64,000 nt of DNA. Origin: Methylosinus sp. LW4 (GTDB taxonomy: Bacteria; Pseudomonadota; Alphaproteobacteria; Rhizobiales; Beijerinckiaceae). Every line of letters starts with the position of its first letter. The stretch's first letter is position 1. The translations under genes were made by a program, and so were the position numbers. The notes under the pieces were generated by a model. That model was not told where the DNA came from. It made no database searches and was given only the letters and a program-made list of their open reading frames with translations. The DNA lies in NCBI RefSeq assembly GCF_000379125.1, contig NZ_KB900626.1, positions 649,433 through 713,432 of the forward strand. The letters are read 5' to 3'. Shown one piece after another: positions 49,505-59,029 of this stretch.

Positions 49505-49987
49505 GGGTGCTTCGGGACGAGCGGAAATTGACGTTCCGCTGCCTCTATACGCTATCGAGCGGCCGAGGCCACGCCCGTAGTGATGGCAAGGTCCGCGTGG
49601 GTCAGAGTTGCACGTTCACCGTCCCGAACGGCTACGTGGCGCCATAACCAGCCATTCGTCGCCGACGATCGGAGGTCCGCTTTCCCTAGATGTCGCGGAC
49701 GTTCGTCACGACGAATCCCCCGCGGCGCGGCGGCGTCCATGACTTCACTTTCGAGGCCGGCTCATGCATCGCTTCCGGGCGCACCAAATTTTCCACGTCC
49801 GATTGCAGCGCGAACAACGTGATGAGGCGGTGAATCCGGCGGCCGTCGCCGACCGGCTTCTGGATCGTTGTTGGAAAAGATCGCGTGACCCACGATGGCG
49901 CGGTAATTCCCGACCTCAACCCAATTCAAAATGCCTCGCCCGGGGACCGGATGATCGTGGCGCGTGCTTCGATCGCCAGGGCCAGGG
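49505..49987. other. Gap between GntR gene and receptor gene 5
   Basis: About 480 bp lying downstream of both flanking genes (convergent). A 77-codon minus-strand frame (49686-49919) ending ENLVRPEAMHEPASKVKSWT, PPRRGGFVVTNVRDI has gene-like composition but no recognised family or ribosome site; it may be the tail of a degraded gene. I see no strong terminator. Confidence 0.4.
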
Positions 49988-52300
49988 TCACCAACGATAG
50001 AACAACGTTCCGACGATCGATCGCTCTGCGCCCCATTGGCAATTCGTCGTCGCTGTACAGACGATGTGCAGCCTGTCCAGCAAATTATTGACGTTCAATT
50101 GCAACCTGAAGCGCTCGAGCTCGGGAATGTGTTTCGGTTCATAGTGCAGGGTGAGATCGACCAGCGTGTAGCCCTTGTTCTGCACCGTGTTGGCGGAGTC
50201 CGCATAAGTCGGGCCGATGGCGCGCACGCCTGCGCCTATGCCGAAGCCTCTCGCGCTCCCATCCTGAATCGTATAGTCGGCCCATAGGGAGCCATAGTCT
50301 TTGGCGATATAGGCCGGGCGCCGGCCGATGAAGCTCACGCCCTGCGAATTCGCGTTGTCTTTGGTCACTCGGACAGGATTGTGCGTATAGGCGGCGACGA
50401 TGTCGAGGCCTGGGATCGGATTGAGCGTCGCCTGGACCTCGAGGCCATTCGAATTCACCTCGCCCGTCTGCACTTTATAGGTCGTCGCCGGGCGCGCAGG
50501 GTCCGGCGTCAACACATTCTGCTGCGTGAGATCGAAATAGGCGATCGCGAACATGCCGGGAAAGTCTTGCGGCTGATATTTGAGGCCGCCTTCGATCTGT
50601 TCGGCGAAAGTCGGCTTGAAGGGATTGCCGCCGAAATCCGTTCCCGCCGTCGGAAGGAAAGCGCGCGAATAGCCGACATAGGGGGCGAGACCGAAGGCAA
50701 AGAGATAATTCAGTCCGACGCGATAGCTCGGCTCATTATCGGTCTTGATGGCGACTGCGCTGGTGCGATAATTCGTCGTCGTCGAGCGGGCGTCGTCGTA
50801 CCGCGCTCCGATGGTCAGCACGAAATTGTCGAATTTTATCTGGTCCTGGCCATAGAATCCGAGCTGCGTCGCCGTCTGATGCGAATAGCTCGTGACGGTC
50901 GTCGGCTGCGTCACGAGCTGCCCATAGACGGGATAGACCAAGGAGAGCGTTGGTCCGCCGCCGGCGCGCGTGCGCGTCGTGTAGGTCGCCGATTGATAAT
51001 CGATTCCCGCCAACGCCGTATGCTCGAGCGGCCCCGTGGCGAATTTCGTCTCGGCCGCATTATCGAGCGCGAAGGAATAGATTTGCTCGTCGATCATAGT
51101 GGCGCTGCGATTGACGATTCCGGTCGCGGTGATGCTGGAGGCGGTCATATTGTTGTATTGCAGATCGTGAGCGCCGTAGCGCATGTTCTGCCGAAACGTG
51201 ATCGCGTCGCCGAGCTTGTGCTCGAAGCGATAGCCGACCGTTCCTTGCGTGACGTCGCTCTTATTGAAGCTCGGATCGCCGGTCATGATCCGCGTGTAGC
51301 TCTGATTTGCGAATGTGAGGGTGAAAGGACCGGCGGATCTATTGTGCAGCCAGTCTCCCAGAATGGTCAGGCTGGTGTCATCCGTCGGCCGCCACGTCAA
51401 AGACGGCGCCACATATTGGCGAATGTCGGGAACTGACTTGTCGCCATCATATCTGAACTGCGTCTCGCTGTCGCGAACCATGCCGACGATGCGGTAGAGA
51501 AATCGTTTGTCCGCGTCCAACGGGCCGCTGAAATCCACGGCCCCTTGCTTGCGATCGAAGGTTCCGCCCTGCATGTAGACTTCACCCCGCGCATTGTCTG
51601 TGGGCTTCTTCGTGACCTTGTCGATGACGCCGCCGGGACCTCCTTGCCCATAGAGCACCGAGGACGGCCCTTTGAGCACGTCGACGCGCTCGAGGCCATA
51701 GAACTCTGTGAGAAAGCGTCCCCACACGCCATTGGCCTCGCGCAAGCCGTCGCGATAAAGCCCATTGGTGGTCGCATCGAATCCGCGAATGATCGGCGCG
51801 TCGAACAGCGGACGCGAGTCAGCGCCATAAGGCTCCGCGAAGACGCCTGCCGTGTAGCGGAACGCCTCGCCTTCACGCTGCACATTGCGCACCTCCATCT
51901 GTCGGCGCGTGACGACGGAGATCGACTGCGGAACCTCGAGAATCGACGCATTCGTCTTGGTTCCGGCCGTGCTCCGGCTCGCGACATAGCCTTGCACGCC
52001 CGTCGCCGCATCGCTTTGTCCTCCGCCGACTGTCGTGGGACCGCCTCTCGTCGTCGCCGAAGCGCTTTCGTTTCTCGGCGCGACGCGCGATGGCGCGCGA
52101 GCCGGACGCGACTTCGCCGCTCGCGCGACGGCGCGGGCAGCGGCTCTTTGCTGCGGCTTCGGCTGCGGCGCCTCCACCCTCACGGCGGGCAAGACCGACG
52201 ACGCCGTCTGTTGCCCGAAGGCGGGATCGTTCGAGAGTACGGTCGTGGTCAGCAGAGATGCGGCGGCGGCCCAAATCGCATGACGAAGCAGAACAGACAT
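49988..52300 (-). CDS. TonB-dependent siderophore receptor (FhuA/FoxA type)
   Basis: A 770-residue receptor without STN domain. Signal peptide 1-29 (MSVLLRHAIWAAAASLLTTT, ending AFGQQ), TonB box near VLPAVRVEA (~37-45), a long Arg/Ala/Pro-rich linker (~46-105), plug (ILEVPQSISVVTRRQMEVRN, PIIRGFDATTNGLYRDGLRE, LERVDVLKGPSSVLYGQGGP, GGVIDKVTKKP) and barrel with the siderophore-receptor signature LGFYGQDQIKFDNFVLTIGA and terminal GTLFYRW. Two cysteines near the end (IVCTATTNCQWGAE) form the conserved last-loop pair of this family. It diverges from the two-component operon at 52526 and is a likely target of it. Ferric hydroxamate-type ligand is plausible, not proven. Confidence 0.9.
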   Translation of the reverse strand: MSVLLRHAIWAAAASLLTTTVLSNDPAFGQQTASSVLPAVRVEAPQPKPQQRAAARAVARAAKSRPARAPSRVAPRNESASATTRGGPTTVGGGQSDAATGVQGYVASRSTAGTKTNASILEVPQSISVVTRRQMEVRNVQREGEAFRYTAGVFAEPYGADSRPLFDAPIIRGFDATTNGLYRDGLREANGVWGRFLTEFYGLERVDVLKGPSSVLYGQGGPGGVIDKVTKKPTDNARGEVYMQGGTFDRKQGAVDFSGPLDADKRFLYRIVGMVRDSETQFRYDGDKSVPDIRQYVAPSLTWRPTDDTSLTILGDWLHNRSAGPFTLTFANQSYTRIMTGDPSFNKSDVTQGTVGYRFEHKLGDAITFRQNMRYGAHDLQYNNMTASSITATGIVNRSATMIDEQIYSFALDNAAETKFATGPLEHTALAGIDYQSATYTTRTRAGGGPTLSLVYPVYGQLVTQPTTVTSYSHQTATQLGFYGQDQIKFDNFVLTIGARYDDARSTTTNYRTSAVAIKTDNEPSYRVGLNYLFAFGLAPYVGYSRAFLPTAGTDFGGNPFKPTFAEQIEGGLKYQPQDFPGMFAIAYFDLTQQNVLTPDPARPATTYKVQTGEVNSNGLEVQATLNPIPGLDIVAAYTHNPVRVTKDNANSQGVSFIGRRPAYIAKDYGSLWADYTIQDGSARGFGIGAGVRAIGPTYADSANTVQNKGYTLVDLTLHYEPKHIPELERFRLQLNVNNLLDRLHIVCTATTNCQWGAERSIVGTLFYRW

Positions 52301-52416
52301 CAGACATGGCCTCCGGCGAGATTTTCGTCCGGCTCGCCAAACCCTTGGAGGCGCGGCTGCCGATCATGACAGCCATGGTTACGCTGATGAACCTTACACC
52401 AATCTGCCAAGCTGAA

Positions 52417-52444
52417 GGCTTCGGAAAGTTTCCAGAAAGAAGCC
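52417..52444. promoter_or_regulatory. Nested inverted repeats between receptor 5 and the two-component operon
   Basis: GGCTTC (52417-52422) and GAAGCC (52439-52444) flank the palindrome GGAAAGTTTCC (52423-52433). The site lies in the middle of the 225-bp divergent intergenic region and could be the operator for the adjacent response regulator. Confidence 0.45.
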
Positions 52445-52525
52445 CCTCGGGTGGCGAGGCGAGAGTTCGCGGTCTAGTCTCTGCCGGGGTTTGTGCCGCG
52501 TCCGCCGCGGCCGGGTAGCGCGCGA

Positions 52526-53203
52526 ATGCGAATTCTGATCGTCGAAGACGAGGCCGATATGGCTCGGCTCATCGGCAAGAGGCTGGAGAAGGCCGGCTAT
52601 GCTTGCGACCATGTCGGCAATCTCGCCGACGCTCTCGAAGCGCTGAAGCAATTTCCCTATCAGCTGACATTGCTCGATCGGCGCTTGCCGGACGGCGACG
52701 GCGTGGAGGCGGTTCCGGCCTTGCGCGTATTGCGGCCGGGCTTGCGCATCATGATGGTGACCGCGCTCGATGCGCCTCGAGAGCGGGTGGAAGGGCTGGA
52801 CGCGGGGGCCGACGACTATCTCGTCAAGCCTTTCGACGGAGAAGAGCTGATGGCGCGCGTGCGGGCGCGTCTGAGATCGCCGAGCGGCTCGAGGTCTCCA
52901 GAGATCACGGCCGGCGCCTTGTCCTTCGATCCTGGCGACCAGCAGTTTCGCGTGGCCGAAAATCCGATGAAACTCCACAAGCGAGAGTTCGCCCTCCTCG
53001 AATCGCTTATCCTGCGCATCGACCGCGTGGTCGCTCGCTCCATTTTGATGGAAGAAGTGTATGGTTTCGACGACATCGTGTCGCCGGGTGCGCTCGACAC
53101 GCTGGTTTCCCGTCTGCGCAAGCGGCTCGAAAACGCCGACGCGCGCGTCGAGATTCATCTCGTGCGAGGGCGCGGCTATCTCTTGAGCGAGGCCGGCGCA
53201 TGA
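52526..53203 (+). CDS. OmpR-family response regulator
   Basis: 225 residues. Receiver domain 1-115: acidic pair in MRILIVEDEADMARLIGKRL, phosphoacceptor D51 in LTLLDRRLPDGDG, conserved T in IMMVTALDAP and K in GADDYLVKPFDGEELMARVR. The C-terminal winged helix (~130-222) reads LHKREFALLESLILRIDRVV, ARSILMEEVYGFDD, LDTLVSRLRKRLENAD and IHLVRGRGYLLSE. The start ATG 52526 gives the standard receiver N-terminus. Its stop overlaps the kinase ATG by four bases, so the two are translationally coupled. The divergent receptor gene is the nearest candidate target. Confidence 0.92.
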   Translation: MRILIVEDEADMARLIGKRLEKAGYACDHVGNLADALEALKQFPYQLTLLDRRLPDGDGVEAVPALRVLRPGLRIMMVTALDAPRERVEGLDAGADDYLVKPFDGEELMARVRARLRSPSGSRSPEITAGALSFDPGDQQFRVAENPMKLHKREFALLESLILRIDRVVARSILMEEVYGFDDIVSPGALDTLVSRLRKRLENADARVEIHLVRGRGYLLSEAGA

Positions 53204-54573
53204 TCCCGTTCCGCTCGGTCACGGCGCGGCTTTCGGTCTATGTCGCGATCGCGCAGGTCGCCGGCTATGTCGTGACGCATGTCTGCGTTCATATTCTCGG
53301 CGCGTTCGGCGTGATTCCCGGCGGACCCGAATATTGGAACGACCTCGCCTTTCCGAAAATCCATGCGTTGGCGGCGGCGTCCGTCACGCGTGTGCCCGAT
53401 GGAATTTTGCGTCTCGATCCGACGCCAGAATTGCGGGCGTCCATGGAGCTCATGCCGTCTCTTCGCATAGCGATCATTGATCCGAGAACGGCGGCAGAAT
53501 TGCCAGGATCGTCGCCGGAGCTCGTGTCGCGCATCAAGGCCAAGGACGGCGTCAGGCCGATCAGCCTGTCCTATCGGATCGATGGCGAGGCAGGAACAGA
53601 TTTCAAAGGAGCGCTCGTAATGACGAACACGCGACACGGCGCTTTGGAGATCGCGACTTATGGATACGCATCGTCATGGCGTGACTTTCCTTACTGGATG
53701 TATGTAGCCGGGCTGGGAGACATCAGATATCATCTCATTGAGATCGTCATCGTCGCGATCATCGGATGGGTGACGCTGAAGCGCGGGCTCTCGCCCCTCG
53801 ATGCACTCGTCGGACAAACCAGGCTGATCGATCTCGTGTCGCTCGACCGGCGCCTGTCGCTCTCCACAGCGCCATCCGAAATTCGGCCACTCGTCGCCTC
53901 GTTGAACGAGGCGCTCGAGCGCCTCGACGACGACATCAAGCGCCAGCGCCGCTTCCTCGCCAACGCCGCGCATGAGTTGCGGACGCCAGTTGCTATTCTC
54001 ACCGAACGCCTGAACCATCCGGAGGAGGCCGGGTTCATCGGCGACATGAAACGCGATGCAAGGCGGATTCGCTCGATAGTGGAACAGCTTCTAGCGTCTG
54101 CGCGTTTGCAGGGCCGCCCCGAGGCGGCGACCTCGGTCGATCTCGCCGAGGTCGCGCGGGCGGCCGTTGACGACTATGCGCTGCTGGCGCTCAAGAGCCG
54201 GCGCCATCTCGCATTGGAGACGCCGCCGGCGTCGGTCGTCGTCGTCGGAGATCGGCAGGCGTTGGAAAGCATCATCTGCAATCTCATCGACAATGCGCTG
54301 CGCGCCGAGCCGGAAGGAGGCACAGTGCTCGTGCGCGTCGACTGCGACGCTACAATAACCGTGATCGATCATGGAGACGGCGTGGCCGCGGCCGATCACG
54401 AGCTGATCTTCGAGCCGTTCTGGCGCAAAACCGATACCAAGCCCGGCGCCGGGCTCGGGCTCGCAATCGTCAAGGAGCTGATGGAAACGCATGGCGGCGG
54501 CGTCATCCTCGAGGCGACGCCCGGCGGCGGCGCTACATTCAAATTGTCCTTTGCGGCGGCGGACATCGATTAG
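53200..54573 (+). CDS. Sensor histidine kinase
   Basis: 457 residues. TM1 ~8-40 (VTARLSVYVAIAQVAGYVVT), a ~130-residue periplasmic sensor (YWNDLAFPKIHALAAASVTR ... FPYWMYVAGLGD), TM2 ~178-195 (LIEIVIVAIIGWVTLKRG), a short HAMP-like linker (LSPLDALVGQTRLID), H-box with His in RRFLANAAHELRTPVAILTE (~258-265), N-box ICNLIDNALRAEP, G1 VIDHGDGV, F-box IFEPFWRKTD and G2 GAGLGLAIVKEL. The ATG overlaps the response-regulator stop (ATGA). The signal could be metal or envelope stress; the periplasmic domain has no recognisable ligand motif and no cysteines or His clusters. Confidence 0.92.
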   Translation: MIPFRSVTARLSVYVAIAQVAGYVVTHVCVHILGAFGVIPGGPEYWNDLAFPKIHALAAASVTRVPDGILRLDPTPELRASMELMPSLRIAIIDPRTAAELPGSSPELVSRIKAKDGVRPISLSYRIDGEAGTDFKGALVMTNTRHGALEIATYGYASSWRDFPYWMYVAGLGDIRYHLIEIVIVAIIGWVTLKRGLSPLDALVGQTRLIDLVSLDRRLSLSTAPSEIRPLVASLNEALERLDDDIKRQRRFLANAAHELRTPVAILTERLNHPEEAGFIGDMKRDARRIRSIVEQLLASARLQGRPEAATSVDLAEVARAAVDDYALLALKSRRHLALETPPASVVVVGDRQALESIICNLIDNALRAEPEGGTVLVRVDCDATITVIDHGDGVAAADHELIFEPFWRKTDTKPGAGLGLAIVKELMETHGGGVILEATPGGGATFKLSFAAADID

Positions 54574-54618
54574 CCCATTTCATCTAGCTTGGACGTGAAC
54601 GTTCACTGTGAGGGCTCT

Positions 54619-56856
54619 TCACCAACGATAGCGCAATGTCGCCACGAGCTTGCGGCGTTCGCCATAAAAGCACTCTGGCGCGCTGTAATAGCAGGCGGCG
54701 ACATAAGCGTTGTCGAGAAGGTTGGAGACGTTCAATGCGAGACGCCAATTGTCGCGCTCATATCCGATCATCGCGTCGAGCACCGCATAATCGGGAACCC
54801 GGTAGACGACGGCGGGGGCGGCGAGCGGCGGCGAGAAGCTCGGGCCGGTGTAGCGCAAGCCGGCGCCGAAGCTCAGCCCTTGCAGCAGCTCCGTCTCTCG
54901 CGCGCCGAGCGCGGCGAAGTCCGGCCGATAATTGAACCAGACCGCGAAAGCGTTGCGGGCGACGCCCGGCATGGACTGCCCCTGCGTGCTGGTGGCGCTC
55001 TGCATGATCTTGTTCTCGGTGAAAGTGTAGGAGCCGAGGAGATCGAGATTGCGGTCGATCGTCGCCTTGCCCTCGAGCTCGACGCCGCGGGAGCGTACCT
55101 CGCCGATCGATATCTGCGCCGACGGATTGATCAGACGATGCGAAGCATCGGGGTCGGCGCTCGGCACATTCTGCTGCGTCAGCTGATAGGCCGCAAAGCT
55201 CAGCATATAGTCGGAGCCCGGCGGCTGGAGCTTGAAACCGACCTCATATTGCTCACCCGTCTTCGCCTTCAGCAGCGCGCCTGTGTAATCCATCGCCGTT
55301 TGCGGCTCGAAAGAGCTGGAGTAGCTCGCATAGGGCGAAACGCCTTCATCGAAGAGATACATGAGCGCTGCGCGACCGGTGAAGGCGTCCTGCTTGGACG
55401 GCGTGACCGTGCTGGCCCGATAGGCGTAAGTGGTCTGCGTCGTCCAGTCCTGACGACCGCCTCCCGTGATTAGCCAATGCCCGTCGAGCTTGATCTGATC
55501 CTGGAAATAGACGCCGAGCTGATCGTTGACAATCAGGCTGTCGATGGTCGGCGTCGAATTGAGGATGACCGGCGAGCCAGAGACAGGGTTGAACAAATCG
55601 AGCGCCGCGACCGTCCCGCGCCAGGTCTTATAATTCCAGCGATAGTTCTGATAATCGAGTCCTGCCAGCGCCTTATGCTCGAGCGGGCCGGTGTCGAAGC
55701 GCGCCTCGATCTGATTGTCGACGGTCCAGCTGCCATATGTATCGCGGCGGCTGTAGCCGAAGCGGTTGAGATAGCGCCCGTTCGCCTGTAGCGAGCTGCC
55801 ATAGGCCGAATCCCATGCGAGCGCCGATCCCCAGCGATTGAAGTTTTGCCGCACGGTGAACATGTCACCGAAGCGATGCTCGAACTGATAGCCGACCGCA
55901 TAGACCTCGGTCGTGTATTTGTCGAAATTGGGCTCTCCCGTGAACATGTGTCGAGGCAAGACGCCGTTGAGGTTGTACGCGACGCTACCGGCCGCCGGCA
56001 GTCCCCAATTGAACGCGGTGCGACTGTCCTGATAGCGCGCGAGAAGCGTGAGGGACGTGTCGGACGATGGCTCGAATCGTAGCGCCGGCGCAATGTAGCG
56101 GCGATCATCCGGGACATGGCTCACCATCGTGTCGCTATCACGGAAGAGGCCAGTCAGACGATAGGACCAGACGCCTGCTGGATCGATCGCGCCGCGAAAG
56201 TCGCCAGCGATCTGCTTGCGATCGAAGCTGCCGAGCTCCGCTTCCAGTTCACGAAGCGGCTCGGTCGACGGACGCTTGGTCACGAGATTGATGAGCCCTC
56301 CGGGCGCGATCTGGCCGTAGAGCACCGAGGCCGGGCCGCGAATGACCTCGACGCGCTCCAATCCGTAGGGTTCGGAGGGCTCCGCATAAGTGCCGCCAAG
56401 TTGCTTGAGCCCGTCACGATAGATCGCCATCGGCGCGCTCGCGAGACCGGCGGCGAAGCCACGAAGATTGAAGGAATCGTCGGTGAGATTTACGCCGCGC
56501 TCGCCGCTGACTCCGGTCGTGTAGCGCAAGGCGTCGTAGATCGTCGGCGAACCTTGGAGATCGAGCTGCTTGCGCGTGACGACCGTCACTGATTGCGGCG
56601 TCTCGAGCAGCGGCGTGTTCGTCTTGGTGGCGGCGGACCCGCCTCTCGCGACAACGGCTGAATTATCGTCGGTCTTGCGCTTCTCGCCCGTTGCTTTCTC
56701 GGCGCCGATATCGATCGTATCTAGAGCGATCGGCTGTTCTTCGGCAAGGACGGGGGTAACGGAAAGGAGACCGATCGGCAGACAATTGATCGCGATGGTT
56801 TCGAGTAGGCGTCCACGCCGGATCGCACGGAGGCGATGCGATTTTTTGAGAAACAT
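54619..56856 (-). CDS. TonB-dependent siderophore receptor adjacent to PepSY operon
   Basis: A 745-residue receptor without STN domain. The signal peptide is long with a twin-arginine-free charged start (MFLKKSHRLRAIRRGRLLET, then INCLPIGLLSVTPVLAEEQ), TonB box near IALDTIDIGAE (~42-52), plug (LLETPQSVTVVTRKQLDLQG, SFNLRGFAAGLASAPMAIYR, LERVEVIRGPASVLYGQIAP, GGLINLVTKRP) and barrel with LGVYFQDQIKLDGHWLITGG and terminal VATLRYRW. The last loop holds cysteines (YVAACYYSAPECFYGERR), a siderophore-receptor trait. ATG 56856 has GGGGGA upstream. It diverges from the DUF3649-PepSY-DUF3325 operon, which normally accompanies ferric-siderophore receptors, so an iron-siderophore is the best guess. Confidence 0.9.
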   Translation of the reverse strand: MFLKKSHRLRAIRRGRLLETIAINCLPIGLLSVTPVLAEEQPIALDTIDIGAEKATGEKRKTDDNSAVVARGGSAATKTNTPLLETPQSVTVVTRKQLDLQGSPTIYDALRYTTGVSGERGVNLTDDSFNLRGFAAGLASAPMAIYRDGLKQLGGTYAEPSEPYGLERVEVIRGPASVLYGQIAPGGLINLVTKRPSTEPLRELEAELGSFDRKQIAGDFRGAIDPAGVWSYRLTGLFRDSDTMVSHVPDDRRYIAPALRFEPSSDTSLTLLARYQDSRTAFNWGLPAAGSVAYNLNGVLPRHMFTGEPNFDKYTTEVYAVGYQFEHRFGDMFTVRQNFNRWGSALAWDSAYGSSLQANGRYLNRFGYSRRDTYGSWTVDNQIEARFDTGPLEHKALAGLDYQNYRWNYKTWRGTVAALDLFNPVSGSPVILNSTPTIDSLIVNDQLGVYFQDQIKLDGHWLITGGGRQDWTTQTTYAYRASTVTPSKQDAFTGRAALMYLFDEGVSPYASYSSSFEPQTAMDYTGALLKAKTGEQYEVGFKLQPPGSDYMLSFAAYQLTQQNVPSADPDASHRLINPSAQISIGEVRSRGVELEGKATIDRNLDLLGSYTFTENKIMQSATSTQGQSMPGVARNAFAVWFNYRPDFAALGARETELLQGLSFGAGLRYTGPSFSPPLAAPAVVYRVPDYAVLDAMIGYERDNWRLALNVSNLLDNAYVAACYYSAPECFYGERRKLVATLRYRW

Positions 56857-57185
56857 GGCGCAAAACTCCCCCGAGATTGCGTGTGCGTCGAAAGCGAATG
56901 CGCGAACGACGCCGATATGGCGGAGATCACGCTCTATCACGAGCAATGACGATCACGATCGAGGAATGCTTCCAATCTATGCATCGAAAGGTCTATTACG
57001 GAACTCTTCCAAACAAGCTGCTTCGCACGATCGCCAGCAGCGCAATCATCGGATTTCTGCGCTAGGTTTCACGATCGTAGCAAGGCGCGCAAGCGCGCGC
57101 TTCGTGCTTTGACGAGGATCGAAAGCGCTTGGCCTCCATTCACGAAAGGGCGAGCAGGAGCGAGCAACGAAGGAGCAAGAGCGTC

Positions 57186-57494
57186 TTGTCTAGATTGTTT
57201 CATGGCGTATCGGCGAATCGCCGTCTCGGGATTTTTTTCCGAATCTTTGCGGCGATCGTCGGCGGCTATGCGCTCGCATCGCTATTCGTCGTCTCTGTCT
57301 CGGTTTCCTCGCACGCCGCCCGCGCCGACGCCGTGCTCACAGGCATGATGACGAGCTTCGCCGTCTATGTCGGCGCATTCCTCTGGTGCTTTGCGGCGTC
57401 GAGCGCGCTTCGGGCATGGCTCGGGCTTCTGGTCTGCGCTGCGCCGCTCGCGGCGATGGCGGCGGCGCTGTCAGTGTCGAGGAGCCTATGGTGA
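57186..57494 (+). CDS. DUF3649-family small membrane protein
   Basis: About 102 residues with three hydrophobic segments: LGIFFRIFAAIVGGYALASL, MTSFAVYVGAFLWCFAAS and AWLGLLVCAAPLAAMAAALS. DUF3649 proteins are found as the first gene of siderophore-utilisation operons with PepSY-TM and DUF3325 partners, exactly the order here. The start is uncertain: TTG 57186 has AAGGAG about 10 nt upstream, while a TTG at 57129 would add 19 hydrophilic residues. Its stop overlaps the PepSY ATG (ATGGTGA), indicating translational coupling. Molecular role is unknown. Confidence 0.8.
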   Translation: MSRLFHGVSANRRLGIFFRIFAAIVGGYALASLFVVSVSVSSHAARADAVLTGMMTSFAVYVGAFLWCFAASSALRAWLGLLVCAAPLAAMAAALSVSRSLW

Positions 57495-59029
57495 ATGGAT
57501 CGCTTTTTCGATCGATGCTATGGCTGCACGGCTGGGCGGGGCTGCTAGCGGGCTGGCTTCTCTACGCGATTTTTCTCACGGGCAGCGCGACCTATTTCCG
57601 CTCCGAGATTTCGCATTGGATGCGGCCGGAGCTCAGTTTTTCCGCCGATACGAAGGATGATGCGCAAATCGCCGACGCGGCCCTGCGCCGTCTTCGAGCG
57701 ATTGGCGGCGACGCCGAGCGATGGCGGGTGACCTTGCCGAATGCGCGCGAGCCGGCGACGGAGATTCATCTCTGGCGTAAATCCGGAAAGGAGCCGAGCT
57801 TCGTTCACGAATGGCTCGAGCCGGCGAGCGGCGCGCCCTCACCGGCGCGTGCGACGCTCGGCGGTGACTTTCTCTATTATTTCCACTTCGACCTTCAGAT
57901 GCCGTCGATCTGGGGACGATTGCTCGTTGGCCTCGCGGCGATCGTGATGCTGGCCACTCTCGTTAGCGGCGTCGTTGCGCATAAGCGCCTGTTCGTTGAC
58001 TTCTTCACCTTTCGGCCCGATGCGACGCGGCAGCGCGCCTGGCTCGATGGCCACAACGTCGCCGGCGTGCTGGCGCTGCCGTTCCATCTCGTCATCACCT
58101 ATACGGGACTGGTCACTTTGATGTTCCTCTATATGCCCTGGGGAATACATGTCGCGTATCAGGGCCGCGCGCAGGCGTTACTCGCCGAGGCCGGTCTCGG
58201 CGCTCCGACGCCGGCAATCTCGGATCCTGCGCCTCTCGCGCCCATCGCGCCGCTACTCGCGGAAGCGCGGCGACGTTGGGCCGGCGGTCGCGCCGGAGTG
58301 ATCGATATCTATCGGCCGGGCGAAGTCGGAACGCTCATCGAGTTGACGCGCGACGCCTCCGAAACTTTAGCCTATCGCTACGACAAGCTGCGTTTCATCG
58401 GACCAGACGGGAGATCGATGCCACAGCCGCCGCCGTCGGCGGTCGTCACCACTCAGATGACAATGTACGGGCTGCATGTCGGTCGCTTCGCCGACGCGAC
58501 TCTGCGGGCAGGCCTGTTCATTTGCGGATCGGCAGGGACAGCGATGATCGGAACGGGTCTCGTGCTGTGGTCGGTCAGCGCGCGCCGGCGCGAGACGTCG
58601 CGCATGGGAATGCTTCTCATCGAGAGGCTGAATATTGGCGTGATCGTCGGATTGCCGATCGCTGTGGCGGCGTATTTCTGGGCTAACAGGCTGCTCCCTT
58701 CCGCCTATCCCGGTCGCCTGCTAGGCGAGCCTATGATGTTTTTCTCGACCTGGCTCGCCGTGTTCCTCGTCTCGCTTTTCCCTTGGCGCCGTGCGCCCTG
58801 GGAGACGATGCTGCTCGTCGCCGCCGTAGCCTTTGCCGCTTTGCCGCTCGCCGACGCGGTGGCCTATCGCAAGGGAGAGATCGCTTCCTATGATCGAGTC
58901 TTTCTCGGATTCGACGTCGCCATGGCGGTAATCGGATGCACGTTCGCAGCGATCGCGAGAAAGCTGCGTAAAGAACGCACGAGCGCGAAAATCATCGATC
59001 AGATTCCTACGAGAGAGTTCGTCCCATGA
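57488..59029 (+). CDS. PepSY-associated TM protein (ferric-siderophore reductase-like)
   Basis: A 513-residue inner-membrane protein. TM1 carries the family motif MLWLHGWAGLLAGWLLYAIF, later segments are WGRLLVGLAAIVMLATLVSG, LALPFHLVITYTGLVTLMFL, FICGSAGTAMIGTGLVLWSV, then four extra C-terminal TMs (IGVIVGLPIAVAAYFWANRL onward). Histidines in YFHFDLQMP, HNVAGVLALPFHLVIT and GLHVGRFADATLR are the likely haem ligands. The first periplasmic domain (~45-150) resembles PepSY. It is larger than the PepSY protein at 11273 because of the extra C-terminal module. It is translated with overlaps on both sides (DUF3649 and DUF3325), and probably reduces iron delivered by the divergent receptor. Confidence 0.88.
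   Translation: MVNGSLFRSMLWLHGWAGLLAGWLLYAIFLTGSATYFRSEISHWMRPELSFSADTKDDAQIADAALRRLRAIGGDAERWRVTLPNAREPATEIHLWRKSGKEPSFVHEWLEPASGAPSPARATLGGDFLYYFHFDLQMPSIWGRLLVGLAAIVMLATLVSGVVAHKRLFVDFFTFRPDATRQRAWLDGHNVAGVLALPFHLVITYTGLVTLMFLYMPWGIHVAYQGRAQALLAEAGLGAPTPAISDPAPLAPIAPLLAEARRRWAGGRAGVIDIYRPGEVGTLIELTRDASETLAYRYDKLRFIGPDGRSMPQPPPSAVVTTQMTMYGLHVGRFADATLRAGLFICGSAGTAMIGTGLVLWSVSARRRETSRMGMLLIERLNIGVIVGLPIAVAAYFWANRLLPSAYPGRLLGEPMMFFSTWLAVFLVSLFPWRRAPWETMLLVAAVAFAALPLADAVAYRKGEIASYDRVFLGFDVAMAVIGCTFAAIARKLRKERTSAKIIDQIPTREFVP

Noticed and set aside
52603..53199. N-terminal extension of the histidine kinase frame
   Set aside because: It overlaps the response regulator in a different frame; the ATG at 53200 with ATGA overlap gives the normal kinase N-terminus.
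11000..57000. Methanobactin-like precursor peptide (mbnA) near STN receptors
   Set aside because: The receptor cassettes resemble those used for metallophore uptake, but I found no short peptide with the paired-cysteine core near any cassette and no mbnB/mbnC genes.
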